In this document: one piece after another, positions 60,712-64,000 of the stretch | Numbering within the stretch: the stretch's first letter is position 1 | Layout: every line of letters begins with the position of its first letter | Position numbers and translations under genes: made by a program | The notes under the pieces: model-generated | What the model saw: only the letters and a program-made list of their open reading frames with translations | Database searches by the model: none | Told to the model about the DNA's origin: nothing | Source: Aquimarina spongiae | GTDB lineage: Bacteria > Bacteroidota > Bacteroidia > Flavobacteriales > Flavobacteriaceae | DNA length: 64,000 bases | Direction of reading: 5' to 3' | Assembly: GCF_900141785.1 (NCBI RefSeq) | Contig: NZ_FQYP01000002.1 | Location: 124,001 to 188,000, forward strand

Positions 60712-61782
60712 TTAAATGGCGAAATTTATTTTAAGCCCCTTAGGCTCATTTTCTGAAATATGTAATGTGGTATTGTAAATTTTTTCTAATCTCATTTTGG
60801 TATTCGTTAACCCAATACCTTTATCGAATACCTTTTCCTTATCCTTGATTCCAACACCTGTATCTGAAATCTCAAAATATAGTTTTTCTTCTTTTCTGAA
60901 TATTTTTACTGATACTGTACCTCCTTCGATGAGAGGTGCTAATCCATGTTTTACAGAGTTTTCAACCAAAGGCTGCAATAACATGGGAGGAATCATTTCA
61001 TCCATTACGTTTTTTGCAACATCAATTTCAATTTGTAAACGTTCTTCAAATCTTTCTTTTTCAAGTGCAAGATATTTTTTGACAAAATCGAGTTCGTCTT
61101 GAAGTGGAACTCGTTCTGATTGAGAAGCTTGTAGTTGATATCGAAACAAGTCTGATAATTCTGCTATTAGATGTCGTGTCTTTTCGTTTCCAGGAGGAAC
61201 TGAAGCGCTTATTGTATTAAAAACATTGTACAAAAAGTGCGGATTTAATTGTGCCTTTAAAGCTGCCAATTCACTTTTTAATGCAGATGCTCTTAACTCT
61301 GCCTCAAGTTTTATTTTATTTTTATTATCTACATGATATTGATACGAATGAAAAATTCCAAACTGCAAAATATAAAACAAAGCAGGTAAATATATATCCC
61401 AGATTTTTGCCGGCCCCGTTAAATAGAAAAAACCAAATAGACCACTAAAAATACTATATAGCTGTTGCCAAACCAAAACAAAAAATGGTAATAATAGGAC
61501 ATGTAACAATAATTTCTTTTTCATTGACCAAGCCTTTAATTCTCTAAACAAAAGCCACCAAATGGGAATTGTGATAATAAGTTTTAACAGATACCCTAAT
61601 CCGCTGTCATCCATAAAAATTATAGGATCAAACAATACATTCCCTTCATTATCGAATCTGCCACGATTCATCCATAAGGCGATATGATATGCTGACGCAA
61701 AAAAACAATAGAATCCTATAAACGCCATCAATTCGCCAATTCGAACTCCCAAAAACTTTTTCTGTAAAAATGATTTTTCCAT
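60712..61782 (-). CDS. LytS-like sensor histidine kinase (second system)
   Basis: From ATG 61782 the protein has 356 aa (the frame is open four more codons to a TTG at 61794). Four hydrophobic helices (about 15-140) precede a coiled-coil-like linker and the box LNPHFLYNVFNTISASV with the phosphoacceptor His. The HATPase has LLQPLVENSVKHGL and DTGVGIKDKEKVFDKGIGLTNTKMRLEKIY. An exact TAnnTTTG lies at 61801-61808 on this strand, which would leave a leader of only about 12 nt. It forms an operon with the LytTR regulator and may sense an envelope signal. Confidence 0.92.
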   Translation of the reverse strand: MEKSFLQKKFLGVRIGELMAFIGFYCFFASAYHIALWMNRGRFDNEGNVLFDPIIFMDDSGLGYLLKLIITIPIWWLLFRELKAWSMKKKLLLHVLLLPFFVLVWQQLYSIFSGLFGFFYLTGPAKIWDIYLPALFYILQFGIFHSYQYHVDNKNKIKLEAELRASALKSELAALKAQLNPHFLYNVFNTISASVPPGNEKTRHLIAELSDLFRYQLQASQSERVPLQDELDFVKKYLALEKERFEERLQIEIDVAKNVMDEMIPPMLLQPLVENSVKHGLAPLIEGGTVSVKIFRKEEKLYFEISDTGVGIKDKEKVFDKGIGLTNTKMRLEKIYNTTLHISENEPKGLKINFAI

Positions 61783-61845
61783 AACGATATTCAATACTCA
61801 CAAAGCTAAGCTTAAAAACTTTTCTATTATTTATTTTTCGATGAA

Positions 61846-61898
61846 TGGTCCTATAGCCTGCCGAACTGGAATTTTCCGTTCAACCCCATATAGGACCA
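61846..61898. promoter_or_regulatory. large inverted repeat between kinase and outer-membrane protein genes
   Basis: TGGTCCTATA (61846-61855) and TATAGGACCA (61889-61898) form a perfect 10-bp inverted repeat with a 33-bp centre that itself contains GAAC/GTTC and GGAA/TTCC pairings. It lies within the 182 bp between the divergent starts and ends 67 bp before the plus-strand ATG. It could be an operator or cruciform-forming element; the spacing fits no standard terminator for either gene. Confidence 0.6.
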
Positions 61899-61964
61899 CT
61901 TATCGGTTTTCACGTGTTTGATATCCTCTTAAAATTCATATTTGCCTCATCAAATTTAACAATC

Positions 61965-64000
61965 ATGAAAACGAAAACAGTTAGGTTATTAGTAGTATTA
62001 GGGATAATTATAAACCATTATGCAATTGCACAATATAACATTACAGGTATTATCGCAAATGAACAATCCTCCCCTATCGAATCCGCTACCATTTCATTAA
62101 TCAATTCTTCAAACAATCAATTTATTAGAGGAGTAATTACAAGTACCGAAGGGATATTCAATATTCCAAACATCAACAATGGATCTTATATCATAATCGT
62201 TTCGAATTTGGGGTATGCAGAATTTAGAACTGCACCCTTCACTATTGAGGACGTAGATAAAAACTTAGGTGTTATTCAGCTTTTTCCTGAAGCCGAAAAT
62301 CTAGAGGAAGTTACTATTACCGCAGAAAAACCTATTGTCGAAGTACTTCCAGACAAAACAGTATTTAATGTCCAAAATACTTTGGGAGCCACTGGAATTT
62401 CAGGTTACGAATTGTTGCGTAAAGCTCCGGGGGTAATTATTGATAATAACGACAATCTCGTCGTAGAAGGTAAAACCGGAGTATTAATTTACATCGATGA
62501 CAAACCATCTGTGTTAAGAGGGCAAGATTTGGTGAATTACCTAAAAACCATACAATCCAGCGATATTGAAGCCATCGAAATTATCACACAACCTTCATCA
62601 AAATACGATGCAGAAGGTAATGCAGGCATCATTAATATCAAGTTGAAAAGAGACAAAACCTTAGGTACGAATGGATCCGTGGGTAGCGGTTTCACCTATG
62701 GAGATTTTGCAAGATATACGAGTTCTCTCTCATTTAATAACAGAAGTAAAAAATCTAATTTTTATGGGAGTTACAGCAATCGGTTTGGAAAGAGTTTCAA
62801 CTTTATTAACCTTTTCCGAACGCAAAACAATACGATTTTTGACGCCAGAACAGAAACTATTAACGATAACAATAGCAACAACATAAAACTTGGCTATGAT
62901 TATTATGCCAATAGCAAATCTACTTTTGGGATCATTGTTTCTGGTAACTTCTCGAATAATATTTCTGATAGCGATTCGAGAACTCCTATCATTCTACAAG
63001 GAACCACAACCCCAGATCAAGTTTTGGTCGCTGGTAGTGATACAGATACCCAAACCCAAAATCTATATGCCAATATCAATTACAAGTTTAAAGATACTTT
63101 GGGGCATAGTCTGAACGTAGACTTAGACTATGGTGGATACAATAGTGATCGTACAAATTTGCAGCCTAACCGTTATTTTAATGGAGATGAAACTGAATTG
63201 ATTAGTGAAACCATCAATTTTATGGTTACTCCGATAGAAATTACGCTTTTAACAGCAAAAGCCGATTACGAACAAAATCTTTGGAAAGGAAAACTTGGGT
63301 TAGGTGTTAAATATTCCAATATCAATACAGAAAACGAATTCGATTTTTTTGATCGTATAAATGGTAATGATTTGCTTAACTTAGACAGAACCAATGATTT
63401 CACCTATGATGAAAGGATCAGTGCGGCTTACGTGAACTACAATCGAAAATTCAAAAAAACATCACTTCAATTTGGACTTAGAGTAGAACATACTGATTCT
63501 GATGGACAGCTATTTAGTGCTCAACAAAATGCAGACGATCGTGTAAAACGTAATTACACAGACTTTTTCCCTAGTGGAGGAATCACCCATCAAGTAAATA
63601 GAAAAAACTCTTTGGCCCTATTGTATAGTAGAAGGATCCAACGACCTAATTATCAAAACTTAAATCCTTTTGAGTATAAAATTGATGAATTATCATTTAG
63701 ACAAGGAAATCCTTTTCTTCAACCTCAGTATACCGATAATATTAAACTTTCGCATACGTACAACTATCGATTGACCACTGCCATCAGTTATAGTTTTATT
63801 AAAGATTACTTTGCCCAGGTAACTGAGGCTCTTGGTGATGATCAAAATTTTATAATTACTCGTAATGTAGCTAATCAAAAAATCATCAACCTTAGTATTT
63901 CATATCCCACAAAAATCACAAACTGGTGGAGCGTATATTACAGCATAAATGCCTATAGAAGTATTTTTGAAGCTACCGATGAAGATTTTCTTTCTGTATC
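61965..64000 (+). CDS. TonB-receptor-like outer-membrane beta-barrel protein, 5' part
   Basis: ATG 61965 opens a frame that runs to the window edge (about 678 codons, incomplete at the C-terminus). Signal peptide about 1-22 (ending YAIAQ), a carboxypeptidase-regulatory-like domain (23-105), then a plug-like region with GISGYELLRKAPGVIIDNND, VLIYIDDKPSVLRGQDLVNYLKTI and SSKYDAEGNAGIINIKLK, and an alternating barrel. This matches the outer-membrane beta-barrel family 3 type (TonB-dependent receptor related, no SusD partner). The substrate is unknown. A weak -7-like CATATTTG lies at 61937-61944. It is likely regulated by the divergent LytS/LytTR system. Confidence 0.88.
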   Translation, partial: MKTKTVRLLVVLGIIINHYAIAQYNITGIIANEQSSPIESATISLINSSNNQFIRGVITSTEGIFNIPNINNGSYIIIVSNLGYAEFRTAPFTIEDVDKNLGVIQLFPEAENLEEVTITAEKPIVEVLPDKTVFNVQNTLGATGISGYELLRKAPGVIIDNNDNLVVEGKTGVLIYIDDKPSVLRGQDLVNYLKTIQSSDIEAIEIITQPSSKYDAEGNAGIINIKLKRDKTLGTNGSVGSGFTYGDFARYTSSLSFNNRSKKSNFYGSYSNRFGKSFNFINLFRTQNNTIFDARTETINDNNSNNIKLGYDYYANSKSTFGIIVSGNFSNNISDSDSRTPIILQGTTTPDQVLVAGSDTDTQTQNLYANINYKFKDTLGHSLNVDLDYGGYNSDRTNLQPNRYFNGDETELISETINFMVTPIEITLLTAKADYEQNLWKGKLGLGVKYSNINTENEFDFFDRINGNDLLNLDRTNDFTYDERISAAYVNYNRKFKKTSLQFGLRVEHTDSDGQLFSAQQNADDRVKRNYTDFFPSGGITHQVNRKNSLALLYSRRIQRPNYQNLNPFEYKIDELSFRQGNPFLQPQYTDNIKLSHTYNYRLTTAISYSFIKDYFAQVTEALGDDQNFIITRNVANQKIINLSISYPTKITNWWSVYYSINAYRSIFEATDEDFLSV

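Noticed and set aside
1-64000. Search for tRNA, rRNA, insertion sequences, integrases, phage genes and CRISPR arrays
   Set aside because: No convincing candidate was seen; the window looks like stable chromosomal DNA with no recognisable mobile element.

Overview
The window is AT-rich DNA from a marine-type member of the Flavobacteriaceae (Bacteroidota). An Aquimarina-like genus is my best inference, not proven. The evidence is a SusC/SusD pair, type IX secretion (T9SS) C-terminal sorting domains on the large glycoside hydrolases, LytS/LytTR two-component systems, the flavobacterial -7 promoter element TAnnTTTG, and A-rich leaders in place of Shine-Dalgarno sites. No rRNA, tRNA, CRISPR array, insertion sequence or phage gene was seen.

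Region 1 (1-15.8 kb) is a mosaic of small housekeeping, stress and membrane genes: a LysE-type exporter fragment, a bS21 paralogue, a cold-shock protein with a long leader, an ECF41 sigma factor upstream of azoR and a cupin gene, and a divergent pair made of a thioredoxin-reductase-like flavoprotein and a Fur-family regulator. The Fur pair shares an intergenic region with two matching palindromes that overlap both predicted promoters. Then come an AhpD-like gene with a Crp-type regulator, a membrane-anchored LytTR protein, an esterase, an SPFH protein paired with a 59-aa ribbon-helix-helix-like protein, and several small membrane proteins.

Region 2 (15.9-46.5 kb) is a large polysaccharide-utilisation locus, nearly all on the minus strand. 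Reading in its direction of transcription it encodes SusC, SusD and a surface GH18 lipoprotein; NagB fused to a PIG-L domain, and GH20; a 1955-aa protein with three GH18 domains; a 1210-aa GH5-GH18 chimera, GH16 and GH64; an AA10 lytic polysaccharide monooxygenase (LPMO); and an astacin-like lipoprotein protease. A large FG-GAP/VCBS lipoprotein lies on the plus strand inside it. The enzymes attack chitin (GH18, GH20, AA10), beta-1,3-glucan (GH16, GH64) and probably beta-1,4-glucan or mannan (GH5). This mix fits a composite wall such as that of fungi better than pure crustacean chitin. Free GlcNAc from GH20 would feed into NagB after import and phosphorylation. No GlcNAc kinase or separate NagA is present in the window. 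Two cassette duplications show how the locus grew: CBM5/12-Ig-GH18-sorting domain is shared by the two neighbouring giant chitinases, and betagamma-crystallin-CBM6-sorting domain is shared by GH16 and GH64.

Region 3 (46.7-56.3 kb), divergent from SusC, is one compact plus-strand run: LytS-like kinase, LytTR regulator, sodium:solute symporter, M1 peptidase, DUF2867 protein, arginase-family protein, lipoprotein, zinc alcohol dehydrogenase and a true nitrilase. The two-component system is well placed to control the PUL, the symporter, or both.

Region 4 (56.3-64 kb) holds a DUF6492 protein, a hydrolase/ECF sigma/membrane protein overlap operon, a YdeI-like protein, a second LytS/LytTR pair, and, divergent from it across a perfect inverted repeat, the start of an outer-membrane TonB-receptor-like protein cut by the window end.
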